Positions 15,593-24,446 of a stretch of DNA of 45,162 bases are shown one piece after another. The position numbers and the translations under genes were made by a program. The first letter of the stretch is position 1. Each line of letters starts with the position of its first letter. The notes below the pieces were generated by a model that was given only the letters and a program-made list of their open reading frames with translations, was not told where the DNA came from and did no database searches. The DNA is from CAZVXI01 sp964631295 (GTDB lineage: Bacteria; Planctomycetota; Phycisphaerae; Phycisphaerales; SM1A02): NCBI GenBank assembly GCA_964631295.1, contig CAZVXI010000002.1, positions 1 through 45,162 of the forward strand. Direction: 5' to 3'.

Positions 15593-18435
15593 TCCACAAT
15601 GGTCACAGGTCCAGGATGATGCAGATCCCATCCGATACATGCGAATGGCTGACTGTGCTTCGTGGTCTGTCGCGCAGTGAGCGTGCATCGCGCATTGCAG
15701 CCGAACGCGACCCGGATGGTGCGCTTATCGACATCGCAGATGCAACAGCAGGAGACGTTGGCCACGATGCCACACAGGCGATCGAATCGCTTCATCTGCT
15801 GATGACCATCGCCGATGACCTCGGGCTTCAGCATGCGCGGGCCCGTATTCGCCGGTCGACATGTCGAGCGCTTGCGTATGTGGGCCGATTTGATGATTCG
15901 ATTGCAATGGCGCGAGCAGCGATCGAGATTGCTGAATCGTCCCGCGACTGGAGCGAAGCGGGCCGCGCTCGGCTTGCTTCCATGCACGGTCTTTGTGAAC
16001 TCGGCCGGCTGACCGAAGCGGTGGACACAGGGACCGCGGCAAGGCATGTTCTCGAACGCACAAATGATCCACACCTTGTGGCTCGTGCTGATATCAATCT
16101 CGGCATCGCACATTACCGGAATGATCAGCCGCAGCGGGCTGTTGACTGCTTCGATCGTGCGCGTGGCCCGCTTGCGTCTGAACCGATGATGATCGCAAGC
16201 CTTGAGAACAGCCGGGGCGAAGCTCTTCTCGCGCTCAATGATTTTGACGGTGCGTCAGAGGCTTTTGACAGGGCGTGTCACGGGTTTGAGAAAGCCGGGC
16301 ACACACTCAACGCAGCGATCGCCGAGGGGAACCTGGCAGATCTTGAATATCGGCGCGGCCGGCTTGAGCAGGCCCTCGCACGGTTCGAACATTCTCGGCG
16401 GCGACTCTCATCGGATGACATGCTTGTGCATCGCGCGCGGCTTGTGTCTGAACAGGCAGAAGCGAAGTCGAATCTCGGCCTTGTCGACGAGGCGATTGCC
16501 GAGTACCAGCGCGTCATTCCCGATCTTGACCGCCACGGACTCTCGCTTGAAGCTGCTCGCGCTCGAGCAGGGCTGGGCGAAGCGCTTGTCAGAATGCGCC
16601 GCTTTGATGAAGCCATGACAATGCTCTCCGCCGCGGCCGCACAATACGAAGATCTCGGCCACGAGACATCACGAGCGCGCGTCGACCTGAAACGCGCCCA
16701 CCTGATGCTCGCAATGGACCAGATGGATCGTGCCGCGGCTCTGGTCGGTCGCGCCGGGAACGTGCTTCGCGATCTGCCCGCGGATGCAGCGATGGCGCGC
16801 CATGTCGCGGCACTCATCGCGTTGCAACAAGGCGAGAATGAACTTGCAAACGCAGAAGCGTGCGCCGGCATGGCACTGATTCGCGATTCCGGCCTCGCTC
16901 CACTTGAGGCAGATATGCTCACGGCGCGCGGTGCAGCACTGCAGCGGCTCGGACGACCCGAGGAGGCGATCGATACCCTCCGCGACGCCGTCCGCAGGAT
17001 CGAGCGCGTACGTGGCATGCTGCAGGCTGACCGGTTCCGGGCTGCATTTCTCGGCGATCGTACACGGCCGTATGAACAGCTCACGCAACTGCTGCTCGAC
17101 AAGGGGACCGATGATGCATTCGCAGAGGCGTTTGGCATTGTGGAGAAGGCCAAGAGTCGCACGCTTCTCGAACACATGCGAGGCATGTACGAAGCGCTTC
17201 CCGCCGACGCCAATGGTGATCCGCACACTGCGCACATGATCAGCGAGCTTGCGGCACTTCAGGAGAAACTCAACGTCTATTACAGCCGCGTTGCCGATGG
17301 CGATGCAAGCACTGACGTGCGTCAAGAGATGCACGAAACCGAACAGGAACTGGCGCTGCTCGAATCGCGGCTTGGTGCGACACGCAGCGTGGCGAATCTC
17401 CGATCACCGACGCAATCACTTCGTTCCGTCCAGCGTGCTCTCGCCGATGGGGAGACGGTCATCGAGTACTTCGCAGTCGGCAATGAAATCAGCGCATTCG
17501 TGATCAACGCCGATGCCGCGACCGTTGCTCGAACACTCTGCCCGTGTGATGAAGTTGTTGACGCCCTTCGGCAGGTGCAGTTTCAGATGAACCGTGCCCT
17601 TCGACCAGGTGTTCTGGAATCCCCGCGGGCTGATCGAATGATCGATGATGCCAGGCATGCGTTGCTCGGGCTGCATGCCTTGCTCATCGCAGGCATTGAC
17701 ATCCCACAATCCACAACGCGACTGATCGTCGTGCCACACGGGCCGCTGCATGTTGCACCGTTCGCCTCGATTTGGAACGGCGACAGCTACCTCGTGCAGC
17801 GATTTGAGATCACAACGGCACCGAGTGCGAGCGTCTGGTCAGAACTCACCTGTGCAGAACAACGCGGCGATGGTGATGCCGCGGTGTTCGGCTGCGGCGA
17901 TGACATCGCGACCAACATCGAGCAAGAGGCACGCGCTGTTGCCCGGATGCTCGGCACACAACCCTGTCTCGGTTCGGATGCGACCGCTGAGTCGTTGCGA
18001 ACGGCTGCAGGGCATGCTCGACTCATGCACATCGCAGCACACGGGCGGTTCGCCACGGATGGCTCTCATGGCTCGGGCCTGAAGCTCGCTGACCGCTGGA
18101 TCACACTGCGTGACATCGCGCAGCTGCACATGGATGCCGATCTGGTTGTTCTCAGCGGCTGTGAGACTGGCGTGGGCGATGTGGCCCGCGGCGATGAAAT
18201 CAGCGGCCTGATACGCAGCTTCCTCTCGGCAGGGGCGCGAGCGGTGATCGGGTCAGCGTGGCGGGTTGACGATGCTGCCACGACTGGGTTCATGCATGGG
18301 TTCTATCAGGGATTGCAACGGAAAAAGTCGTTGGGCCTGGGCGTTTCATCCTTGATCAGAGACGTTCAACGAGACATGATTCAGCACGGGTTCCATCCAG
18401 CTTTGTGGGCTCCATTCTTCCAGGTGGGAAGGTAA
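15589..18435 (+). CDS. TPR-CHAT caspase-like protease
   Basis: The protein is 948 aa. Residues about 50-470 are tetratricopeptide-type helical repeats (for example GRFDDSIAMARAAIEIAESS, RRGRLEQALARFEHSRRRL and LGRPEEAIDTLRDAVRRIE). Residues about 500-590 are a helical linker. Residues about 620-948 form a CHAT domain with LIVVPHGPLHVAPFASIWNG, HIAAHG (catalytic His818), LSGCETGVGD (catalytic Cys858), GLIRSFLSAGARAVIGSAW and HPALWAPFFQVG at the end. The His-Cys dyad is intact. CHAT domains are clan CD cysteine peptidases related to caspases and separase; in Csx29 the TPR part gates the active site. There is no signal peptide or membrane helix, so it should be cytoplasmic. The start overlaps the upstream stop by four bases; ATG 15616 is an alternative. 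Confidence 0.92.
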   Translation: MIHNGHRSRMMQIPSDTCEWLTVLRGLSRSERASRIAAERDPDGALIDIADATAGDVGHDATQAIESLHLLMTIADDLGLQHARARIRRSTCRALAYVGRFDDSIAMARAAIEIAESSRDWSEAGRARLASMHGLCELGRLTEAVDTGTAARHVLERTNDPHLVARADINLGIAHYRNDQPQRAVDCFDRARGPLASEPMMIASLENSRGEALLALNDFDGASEAFDRACHGFEKAGHTLNAAIAEGNLADLEYRRGRLEQALARFEHSRRRLSSDDMLVHRARLVSEQAEAKSNLGLVDEAIAEYQRVIPDLDRHGLSLEAARARAGLGEALVRMRRFDEAMTMLSAAAAQYEDLGHETSRARVDLKRAHLMLAMDQMDRAAALVGRAGNVLRDLPADAAMARHVAALIALQQGENELANAEACAGMALIRDSGLAPLEADMLTARGAALQRLGRPEEAIDTLRDAVRRIERVRGMLQADRFRAAFLGDRTRPYEQLTQLLLDKGTDDAFAEAFGIVEKAKSRTLLEHMRGMYEALPADANGDPHTAHMISELAALQEKLNVYYSRVADGDASTDVRQEMHETEQELALLESRLGATRSVANLRSPTQSLRSVQRALADGETVIEYFAVGNEISAFVINADAATVARTLCPCDEVVDALRQVQFQMNRALRPGVLESPRADRMIDDARHALLGLHALLIAGIDIPQSTTRLIVVPHGPLHVAPFASIWNGDSYLVQRFEITTAPSASVWSELTCAEQRGDGDAAVFGCGDDIATNIEQEARAVARMLGTQPCLGSDATAESLRTAAGHARLMHIAAHGRFATDGSHGSGLKLADRWITLRDIAQLHMDADLVVLSGCETGVGDVARGDEISGLIRSFLSAGARAVIGSAWRVDDAATTGFMHGFYQGLQRKKSLGLGVSSLIRDVQRDMIQHGFHPALWAPFFQVGR

Positions 18436-18440
18436 GAAAG

Positions 18441-19940
18441 ATGCACAAGACACACACAACGTTGCTGCTTGCAGCTCTCGCATTTGTTCTGATGGTGGTC
18501 GCTCCCGGCACACACGCGCAGGTCGGCACATCCGAACTGATCGAAGACCGAATGATGGTTCGCCTCGTGCCGGAGGGCGAGGAACAGCAACTCTTCGACG
18601 GCTTCTTCGATGCGTTTGCTGCCGACCCGGCGAATGCAGGCATCACCATGGCGGTGCTGGATGAGATCGCTGACCGCAGGATCTTCCTGCTTGAGATCAA
18701 CATCCCGGATGGCACGAACCTCGATGCACTTGAACTGCGGCTCGAGACGGACTACACCGCCTGGCTACTCTGGGCCGAACTGCTGTACGAGAATGATGCG
18801 CCCGAGGGCCAGACTGGTTCCACCTATGTCGATGGCATCGCCGAGGGATTCACCTCTTACAAGAGTCAATATGCCTCATCGAAGCTCAACCTCCCCGCTG
18901 CACGACAGCGCGGCCGCGGAGCAGGGGTGAAGGTCGCCATCCTTGACACTGGTGTTGATGCGACCCATCCGCTGCTGGCTGGCCACATCGCATCCGGCGG
19001 CTTCAACTTCATCACCGAGACAACTGACACCACCGACGTTGGCGACGGCATCGATACTGACGGTGATGGCGACATCGACGAGATGGTCGGCCACGGCACG
19101 TATGTTGCCGGCCTTGTCCGGCTGGTCGCGCCCGATGCAAAACTGCTGCCCGTCACAGTCCTCAACGGAGACGGCTTTGGCAACATGTGGGTGATGATGC
19201 GCGGCCTGTTCCATGCCATTGAAGAGGGCGCCGACGTCATCAACATTTCTATTCGCTCCGACTACAACTCGCAGGGCGTGGAAGATGCTATCGAGTTCGC
19301 AGAAGATCTCGGCATCATCGTCGTCGGTGCGGCGGCCAACTTCGACCGTGAGGAGCCGCGTGAGTTCCCCGCGATGATGAGCAGCGCCATCGGCGTTGCT
19401 GCGGTTGACGATGCGGATCAGAAGGCAGACTTCAGCAACTACAACAACAGAATCTCGCTGAGCGCGCCGGGTGCCTCGTTGCCCGCCGGCGCGCCGGACA
19501 TCGCACGGTCCATCATCAGTTCCGTGCCCGGTGGCGGCTGGGCGATCTGGGAAGGCACCAGCGCTGCAGCACCGCTTGTCGCCGGAGCCGCAGCAGTCAT
19601 CCGCTCGCAGGAACAGGACTGGCCGATGGATCATTTCGGCTGGGCAATGATTGAAGACCGCCTGCTCAATACAGCGGTCAATATTGATGCGCTCAATCCT
19701 GCATACGAGGAGCTGCTCGGCGAGGGCCGTCTGGATGTCGGTGCCGCTGCGGCGCTCGGCCCGGATCGACGCAATCCCGGTGATGTCAACTCGGATGGCA
19801 CCGTCGGCCTCGGTGATCTGCTCGGCGTGTTGTCGAACTGGGGCGAAGGTTACCTGAATGCGGCAGACCTCAATGATGATGACTTTGTGAACCTTGATGA
19901 TCTGCTCCAGGTGCTCTCATCCTGGGGAACGATCTACTGA
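18441..19940 (+). CDS. Secreted subtilisin-like serine protease (S8) with dockerin-type tail
   Basis: The protein is 499 aa, with start ATG 18441 preceded by GGGAAGG and only 5 bases after the CHAT stop. A signal peptide (TTLLLAALAFVLMVVAPG, cut near THA-QVG) is followed by a propeptide-like region of about 130 residues. The catalytic triad is Asp169 (VAILDTGVDATHP), His218 (VGHGTYVAGL) and Ser374 (EGTSAAAPLVAGAA), with Asn300 as oxyanion residue. Residues 447-496 are two dockerin-like calcium repeats, GDVNSDGTVGLGDLLGVLSN and DLNDDDFVNLDDLLQVLSS, each ending WG. It should act outside the cytoplasm, perhaps anchored or complexed through the tail. Its position makes it the likely effector of the sigma/CHAT module, and a terminator follows. 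Confidence 0.93.
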   Translation: MHKTHTTLLLAALAFVLMVVAPGTHAQVGTSELIEDRMMVRLVPEGEEQQLFDGFFDAFAADPANAGITMAVLDEIADRRIFLLEINIPDGTNLDALELRLETDYTAWLLWAELLYENDAPEGQTGSTYVDGIAEGFTSYKSQYASSKLNLPAARQRGRGAGVKVAILDTGVDATHPLLAGHIASGGFNFITETTDTTDVGDGIDTDGDGDIDEMVGHGTYVAGLVRLVAPDAKLLPVTVLNGDGFGNMWVMMRGLFHAIEEGADVINISIRSDYNSQGVEDAIEFAEDLGIIVVGAAANFDREEPREFPAMMSSAIGVAAVDDADQKADFSNYNNRISLSAPGASLPAGAPDIARSIISSVPGGGWAIWEGTSAAAPLVAGAAAVIRSQEQDWPMDHFGWAMIEDRLLNTAVNIDALNPAYEELLGEGRLDVGAAAALGPDRRNPGDVNSDGTVGLGDLLGVLSNWGEGYLNAADLNDDDFVNLDDLLQVLSSWGTIY

Positions 19941-19972
19941 TCGCACAGTTTTACTCGTGTACGAACCAAAGA

Positions 19973-20000
19973 CCGCTCGGCTCTCGCCGGGCGGTTTTCT
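19973..20000 (+). terminator. Intrinsic terminator after the subtilase gene
   Basis: A 10-bp stem (19973-19982 with 19987-19996, one G.T pair) with loop TCTC is followed by TTTTCTGTT. It closes the sigma-CHAT-subtilase operon. Confidence 0.8.
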
Positions 20001-20076
20001 GTTGCGCACGCGAAGAAAGAAAGAAAGAAACACCGAATGTGTGTATCAACGCATGGCCGGGTCTCTCTACTCACCA

Positions 20077-20096
20077 GACGGGATCGAAATCCCGTC
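20077..20096 (+). promoter_or_regulatory. Perfect hairpin in the 5' leader of the FG-GAP gene
   Basis: GACGGGAT (20077-20084) and ATCCCGTC (20089-20096) pair exactly around the loop CGAA. The hairpin lies 54 nt before the ATG at 20151. It may be an operator or an mRNA element; no known family is recognised. Confidence 0.3.
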
Positions 20097-20150
20097 GACC
20101 CGAATACCAGATTCACCACACAACACACCCCGTTCGCGGAGAGAAGACCC

Positions 20151-21452
20151 ATGAAGAATACGAAGAAGAAAGAGCTGGTCGCCACGATGCTCGCCATCCC
20201 GGCGTCCTGCTGCATCCTCACATCAACGGCCGTTGGCCAGATCAGTTTCGGTACTGGAAGCAGCACCGTGGTCGGTTCGGAGCCGAGTGACGTTGCCACA
20301 GGCGACTGGGATGGCGACGGCGATCAGGACCTCGCAACAACCGTCGACAACCCCGACCGTGTCGTGCTGCTCATGAACGACGGCACCGGCACCTTCAGCA
20401 TCGGCGCTTCGCCGCTGCTGCCCAACTCATCGTCACCCGGCGAAGTAGTTGCCGGCGACTTCGATGGTGATGGCGACATGGACCTTGCCATCGCGCTCAA
20501 GGACAACAGCACCATTCAGATCATGATCAACACCGCCGGAGTGTTCTCACTCGGGGCGACGGCGACGACGCAGGACGAACCGCGGGAGCTGGGTGTTGGC
20601 GATCATGATCAGGATGGCGACCTCGACCTGATCGTCTCCAATCGCGAAAGCAACTCGATCACGATCATGACGAACACCGGCGCCGCCTCATTTACGAGCG
20701 TGCATCTTGCAGCCGGAAGTGACACGCGCGGCGCCGCATTGCTCGATATCGACGGCGATGGCGACCTCGACGCCGCAGCATCCAGCCAGGACACGCGTGA
20801 AGTCCTGCTCTTCACCAATACCGGTGGCGTGTTCTCCTCCGGGGGATCAGTTTCTGTCGGCATCCAGCGTCGCCCGGAAGGCCTTGCGAGCGCGGACCTC
20901 AATGGCGATGGCTTTGATGAAATCATCGCTGCATCCAGTGGCAATGGCTTCAACAGTGCCACGGTCTTCATGAACCTCGCAGGCACGTTCGCGGCACCAA
21001 TCCATTATGCGACCGGTGGCGTCGATCCGTCGAACGTCTCCGCTGCAGACCTCGATTGCGACGGCGATCTCGACATCGCGGTTGTCAACACAGACAGCAA
21101 CAATGTCTCGATGTTTGCCAACGATGGTGCGGGCACCTTTGGCGCAGCTGTGATTGTTGCCGTCGGTGGCGACCCGCAGCCCGCCGAGTTCGCTGACTTC
21201 GACGGCAATGGAAGCAACGACATCGCCATCGCATCCAGCATGACCAACGATGTGTTCATCGCCATGAACACGTGCACAGTCGACAGCGCGAAACCCGGCG
21301 ATACAAACGCAGATGACCTCGTCAACCTCACAGACCTGCTCAATGTCCTGTCATCGTGGGGGCCGTGCAGTGGCTGCGGCAGCGACTTGAACAGTGACGG
21401 CATGACAGGTCTGCCCGATCTGCTCGAAGTACTCTCGAACTGGGGCACGTGA
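20151..21452 (+). CDS. Secreted seven-bladed FG-GAP/VCBS propeller with dockerin-type tail
   Basis: The protein is 433 aa from ATG 20151 with GGAGAG about 7 nt upstream. The signal peptide is LVATMLAIPASCCILTSTAV, cut near VGQ. Seven calcium loops mark the blades: DWDGDGDQD, DFDGDGDMD, DHDQDGDLD, DIDGDGDLD, DLNGDGFDE, DLDCDGDLD and DFDGNGSND. This is the integrin-like propeller found in extracellular adhesins. The C-terminus has two dockerin-like repeats, DTNADDLVNLTDLLNVLSSW and DLNSDGMTGLPDLLEVLSNW. No enzymatic domain is visible, so it is probably a binding or structural surface protein. It is monocistronic between two terminators. Confidence 0.88.
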   Translation: MKNTKKKELVATMLAIPASCCILTSTAVGQISFGTGSSTVVGSEPSDVATGDWDGDGDQDLATTVDNPDRVVLLMNDGTGTFSIGASPLLPNSSSPGEVVAGDFDGDGDMDLAIALKDNSTIQIMINTAGVFSLGATATTQDEPRELGVGDHDQDGDLDLIVSNRESNSITIMTNTGAASFTSVHLAAGSDTRGAALLDIDGDGDLDAAASSQDTREVLLFTNTGGVFSSGGSVSVGIQRRPEGLASADLNGDGFDEIIAASSGNGFNSATVFMNLAGTFAAPIHYATGGVDPSNVSAADLDCDGDLDIAVVNTDSNNVSMFANDGAGTFGAAVIVAVGGDPQPAEFADFDGNGSNDIAIASSMTNDVFIAMNTCTVDSAKPGDTNADDLVNLTDLLNVLSSWGPCSGCGSDLNSDGMTGLPDLLEVLSNWGT

Positions 21453-21485
21453 CACCAGCGATTCCAAGCCACCCATCACACCCCA

Positions 21486-21525
21486 GGAACGGGTCGTCTC
21501 ACAAACGGGGCGGCCCGTTCCTTTT
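21486..21525 (+). terminator. Intrinsic terminator after the FG-GAP gene
   Basis: GGAACGGGTCG (from 21486) pairs with CGGCCCGTTCC (ending 21521) around a loop of about 14 nt, with one G.T pair, and is followed by TTTT. Confidence 0.75.
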
Positions 21526-21568
21526 GCCGCGCACTCGCAGGGCTGATACCCCCAGAAGCACGCGTGGG

Positions 21569-22171
21569 TCAGGGAATGAAACGAGAAATCGTGGAGATCG
21601 CGATTGCCAGGAGCATGAGAATGAAGACGATGACTGCAGCCGTTGCCATGAACAGCAAGCACCCGAGTCCGAAAGAAGTCTGCTGCGGATCATGGTATGT
21701 CGTGGGATCCTCGGGATTGAACGGGATGCCACATTCCGGGCAGCGATTCTCTGAGAGCCCGTCGAGCCGATAGCGGCACTGGATGCAACGAATGCGCACT
21801 GGTCGCTTTGTTGTCAACACAGCGGAAAGCATCGGAACGGACTGACCGCTCGCGCGCGCGATTCGATCATCGCGAAACTGTGTCAGGTATGCCAGGCCGA
21901 TCAACGTGAAGAAGCATGCGCCGAGAATCGTCTGGCCCACGGCGGTGCCCCCGTTCAGTGATTGCAGCAGCCAGATGATGCCGAAAGACAGCAGAAAGAT
22001 ACCGACAGTCGGCAGGATGATCGTCGGATCGAGCGAGCGCAGCCGCAGAAAGAGATATGTACTCGAGTCGTGCGGATCGAACCTCATGCCACATTCGGGA
22101 CAGCGAGACTCCGTGAGACCGTCAAGGCGGTATCGACAGTTCCGGCAGTGCTTCGTTCCGAGCTTGGACAT
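21569..22171 (-). CDS. Membrane protein with duplicated zinc-ribbon modules
   Basis: The protein is 200 aa. It carries two copies of a treble-clef-like zinc ribbon: CRNCRYRLDGLTESRCPECG (residues 9-28, then MRFDP) and CIQCRYRLDGLSENRCPECG (residues about 129-148, then IPFNP). Each has a CxxC pair 12 residues before a second CxxC. The first copy is followed by two membrane helices (ILPTVGIFLLSFGIIWLL and ILGACFFTLIGLAYL) and the second by one (LLFMATAAVIVFILMLLAIA). I know this CRYxLxGLxExRCPECGxxFD module mainly from planctomycete membrane proteins of unknown function. The internal duplication is unusual. The cytosolic zinc ribbons may bind protein or nucleic acid partners. Confidence 0.75.
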   Translation of the reverse strand: MSKLGTKHCRNCRYRLDGLTESRCPECGMRFDPHDSSTYLFLRLRSLDPTIILPTVGIFLLSFGIIWLLQSLNGGTAVGQTILGACFFTLIGLAYLTQFRDDRIARASGQSVPMLSAVLTTKRPVRIRCIQCRYRLDGLSENRCPECGIPFNPEDPTTYHDPQQTSFGLGCLLFMATAAVIVFILMLLAIAISTISRFIP

Positions 22172-22453
22172 GACGTGTACCAGATCAGCAGGAAAAAGGA
22201 GTGTACCACGGGCATGAAGAATACTGCTGATTCGCTGAGTGGTCGGCCGGTCGAGAGTCAGTAAGCAAGGTGAATGAGTGACGGTGCGCTCAGAACGAGT
22301 GAGAGTCGCATGTGAATGGGCGCATCAGGGGAAAGCAGGCACTCTGGGGGGACGTGCCTCGCCGGAATCTGACAGAAAGATGTTCGGTGCGGTGCGGGCG
22401 GTTGCTATTTTGGGCTCTTCGGCTCCCGGGGGCGGATTCAAGGGAGCAACACT

Positions 22454-23269
22454 ATGAGACAGAAATCGGGATGGATGGACCGCGTGTGTGTGCAGCCGGG
22501 CGCGGTGATTGTGGGCGCACTTGGGTGCGTTGCGGGACTGCCAGCAAGCGCGCATGCGCAACAGGTGGATTACATCTTTACATGTGAGTACGACTCAGCG
22601 AGCGGCGTCCTGCCCGGTGTATTCGCTGACCTCAGTGCAGACAGCCGGTGTCGTGTGCGTGTGCGTGCATCGGTCGAGGATGTGGTCTCCATCGAATGCG
22701 GTATGGAAGCTGCATGTTTCGAGACGCCGACATCCACCTATCAGCGAGAGTTCTACTTCTTTGATGAGCAGGACAGCGATCTGGTTGTGCGCGTACTGGA
22801 AACGCCGACGATCGGCGCGCAATGGATTTTCGCCACCAGTATGGCTGACGACTACGTTGAAGTGCAGGTGCCCGGTGGCGAGCCGATGAACCCGGAGGCA
22901 GGCGTGCAGGTTGTTGACGCAATCTCGAGCGCTGTACTCGACCCGGGCTCGATCTGGGCAAACGGTGACATGCCCACGGCTTCGACAGTGCTGCAGCCTG
23001 CCTCATTCTCCGCAGCTCAGATTGCAGTCGACGCATTCAGCGAGCGCGGCGGGTCCGTTCTCACCTACTGGAGTGTCGTGGAGTTCGAGATTCGACCTTT
23101 GTGCGCGGGGGACACCAATGCCGACGGTACAACCGGGCTCGGAGACCTGCTCAACGTACTTTCCGAGTGGGGCAGCGATGGTGCGGCAGGCAGCGACCTG
23201 AACCTCAACGGCACCGTCGGGCTTGATGATCTGCTCGATGTGCTCGCGAACTGGGGCAACGACTGCTGA
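22454..23269 (+). CDS. Secreted protein of unknown function with dockerin-type tail
   Basis: The protein is 271 aa from ATG 22454 with GGGAG about 8 nt upstream. The signal peptide is AVIVGALGCVAGLPASAHA, cut before QQVDY. The middle 160 residues are a predicted beta-rich domain with several Cys (FTCEYDS, SIECGMEAACFE) and no motif I recognise. The tail has two dockerin-like repeats, DTNADGTTGLGDLLNVLSEW and DLNLNGTVGLDDLLDVLANW, ending in NDC. It is exported and possibly held at the surface or in a complex by its tail. Confidence 0.75.
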   Translation: MRQKSGWMDRVCVQPGAVIVGALGCVAGLPASAHAQQVDYIFTCEYDSASGVLPGVFADLSADSRCRVRVRASVEDVVSIECGMEAACFETPTSTYQREFYFFDEQDSDLVVRVLETPTIGAQWIFATSMADDYVEVQVPGGEPMNPEAGVQVVDAISSAVLDPGSIWANGDMPTASTVLQPASFSAAQIAVDAFSERGGSVLTYWSVVEFEIRPLCAGDTNADGTTGLGDLLNVLSEWGSDGAAGSDLNLNGTVGLDDLLDVLANWGNDC

Positions 23270-23433
23270 GTTGAAGCGCGACACACCCTGCGCGAGGTGC
23301 ACGCGCTCGCTTGCGGCAGGTCATCGTCGAGGCTCTGATATTCGGACGATGATTTGTTCCTTGCTGTCCCTCTGCTTTGGACGGTCTGAGTGAATGCAAT
23401 GCGGCACTCCTGCCAATCGCGCTCAGCGGCCGA

Positions 23434-23439
23434 TAGAAT
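23434..23439 (+). promoter_or_regulatory. -10-like box TAGAAT
   Basis: TAGAAT ends 8 nt before ATG 23448. The spacing fits a leaderless or near-leaderless transcript and decides the start against ATG 23442, which is only 2 nt away. Confidence 0.35.
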
Positions 23440-23447
23440 ACATGACG

Positions 23448-23900
23448 ATGCAAACGAATGGCAGATCCAGGCGATGGCGAGCGTCGGCCTTGCTGCTGAT
23501 CGCAGTGGGGGCGATTGTCGCCCTCGCGCGCCAGCAGAGTGACGCGCGCAACTGGCCTGCGATCAGGCCAGTTGAGCCGGCCGAAGTCGACACCGGGGCT
23601 ATCACTCGAGGTGCCAACGCGTTTCCGGCATCCCCATCGCAGGATTCTTCCCAGCGAGCGAGTGGTGTTCTTCCGCAGAGGGATGATGCAATGATCCAGT
23701 TCGAAATGCCCGACCTTGTTCATGGCTTTTGCATGTGTCACCCGTTCGGGCTGTTCCAGATCGCGCGGGCCGCAGCGCTCCAGGCCCCGGCAGGCGACCC
23801 GGATGTTGCCAACACCGACCGCGGGATTTACAGGTACTTCCCGACATCGACGCGCCGGTCAGCCGGCCGCGCGCCGATCGAGACCGGACCGGTCCGATGA
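23448..23900 (+). CDS. Hypothetical protein with N-terminal membrane anchor
   Basis: The protein is 150 aa. A basic N-terminus (GRSRRWR) is followed by one hydrophobic helix (ASALLLIAVGAIVALA) and a polar, low-complexity, presumably extracytoplasmic stretch. The end contains FEMPDLVHGFCMCHPFGLFQ, which has a CxC and two His and could bind metal. No family is recognised. It precedes the small membrane protein at 23948 by 47 bases on the same strand. Confidence 0.45.
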   Translation: MQTNGRSRRWRASALLLIAVGAIVALARQQSDARNWPAIRPVEPAEVDTGAITRGANAFPASPSQDSSQRASGVLPQRDDAMIQFEMPDLVHGFCMCHPFGLFQIARAAALQAPAGDPDVANTDRGIYRYFPTSTRRSAGRAPIETGPVR

Positions 23901-23935
23901 GTTGCCACCCACTTTGCATCGAGTGTTGATCTCGC

Positions 23936-23941
23936 TAGATT
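23936..23941 (+). promoter_or_regulatory. -10-like box TAGATT
   Basis: TAGATT ends exactly 6 nt before ATG 23948, so transcription would begin at or next to the A of the start codon. No -35 box is evident. Confidence 0.35.
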
Positions 23942-23947
23942 GCCCGC

Positions 23948-24411
23948 ATGTCGATGTCGGTTGGCCCGATTCGCCCGCGGTTTCAGATGCAGGTGCGCGG
24001 CAGCGTGTCTGAGAACATCACGCGCATCGAGCAGACCGTTGCTGATCCGTCGAGTGGTTGCGTGATGCGCATACTGGGCAGCCATGTCGATATCACCATT
24101 GATCAAACGGCGCGGCATCGCTGGTCACCATGTGTGCAGATGGAGTTGGAGCCGGGGGCTGATGTATCCCCGCCGGAGACAATCGTGCGCGGACTGGTCG
24201 GCCCGCATCCGAACACATGGACATTCTTCGCATTCACCAACCTCGCGATCTGCATCATTGCAGCGTTCGCGCTGATGGGTGCACTCGCCCAGATGACGCT
24301 CCGACACGATCCGTGGGCGCTCTGGGCCGTCGGGGCATGCATCATTGCTCTTGGAGCGATGTATATCGCATCGCAGGTCGGCCGGCGACTGGCAGGCGAA
24401 CAGACATCACA
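23948..24411 (+). CDS. Small two-helix membrane protein, 3' end lost in assembly gap
   Basis: About 155 codons are visible before a run of N. Residues 1-90 are soluble with mixed alpha/beta character (MQVRGSVSENITRIEQTV, VDITIDQTARHRWSPCVQ). Two membrane helices follow: TFFAFTNLAICIIAAFAL and ALWAVGACIIALGAMYIA. The frame then reads RRLAGEQTS into the gap, and TGA follows the gap only if the true gap length keeps frame. No known domain is recognised; the layout recalls small membrane sensors or DUF-type proteins. The C-terminus is unknown. Confidence 0.55.
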
Positions 24412-24421
24412 NNNNNNNNNN
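24412..24421. other. Assembly gap (10 N)
   Basis: Ten undetermined bases join two contigs. The true length is unknown, so the tail of the membrane-protein gene and the distance to the lamin-tail gene are unreliable. Confidence 0.99.
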
Positions 24422-24446
24422 TGATGTAGAGGCCGAAGCGTGACAG

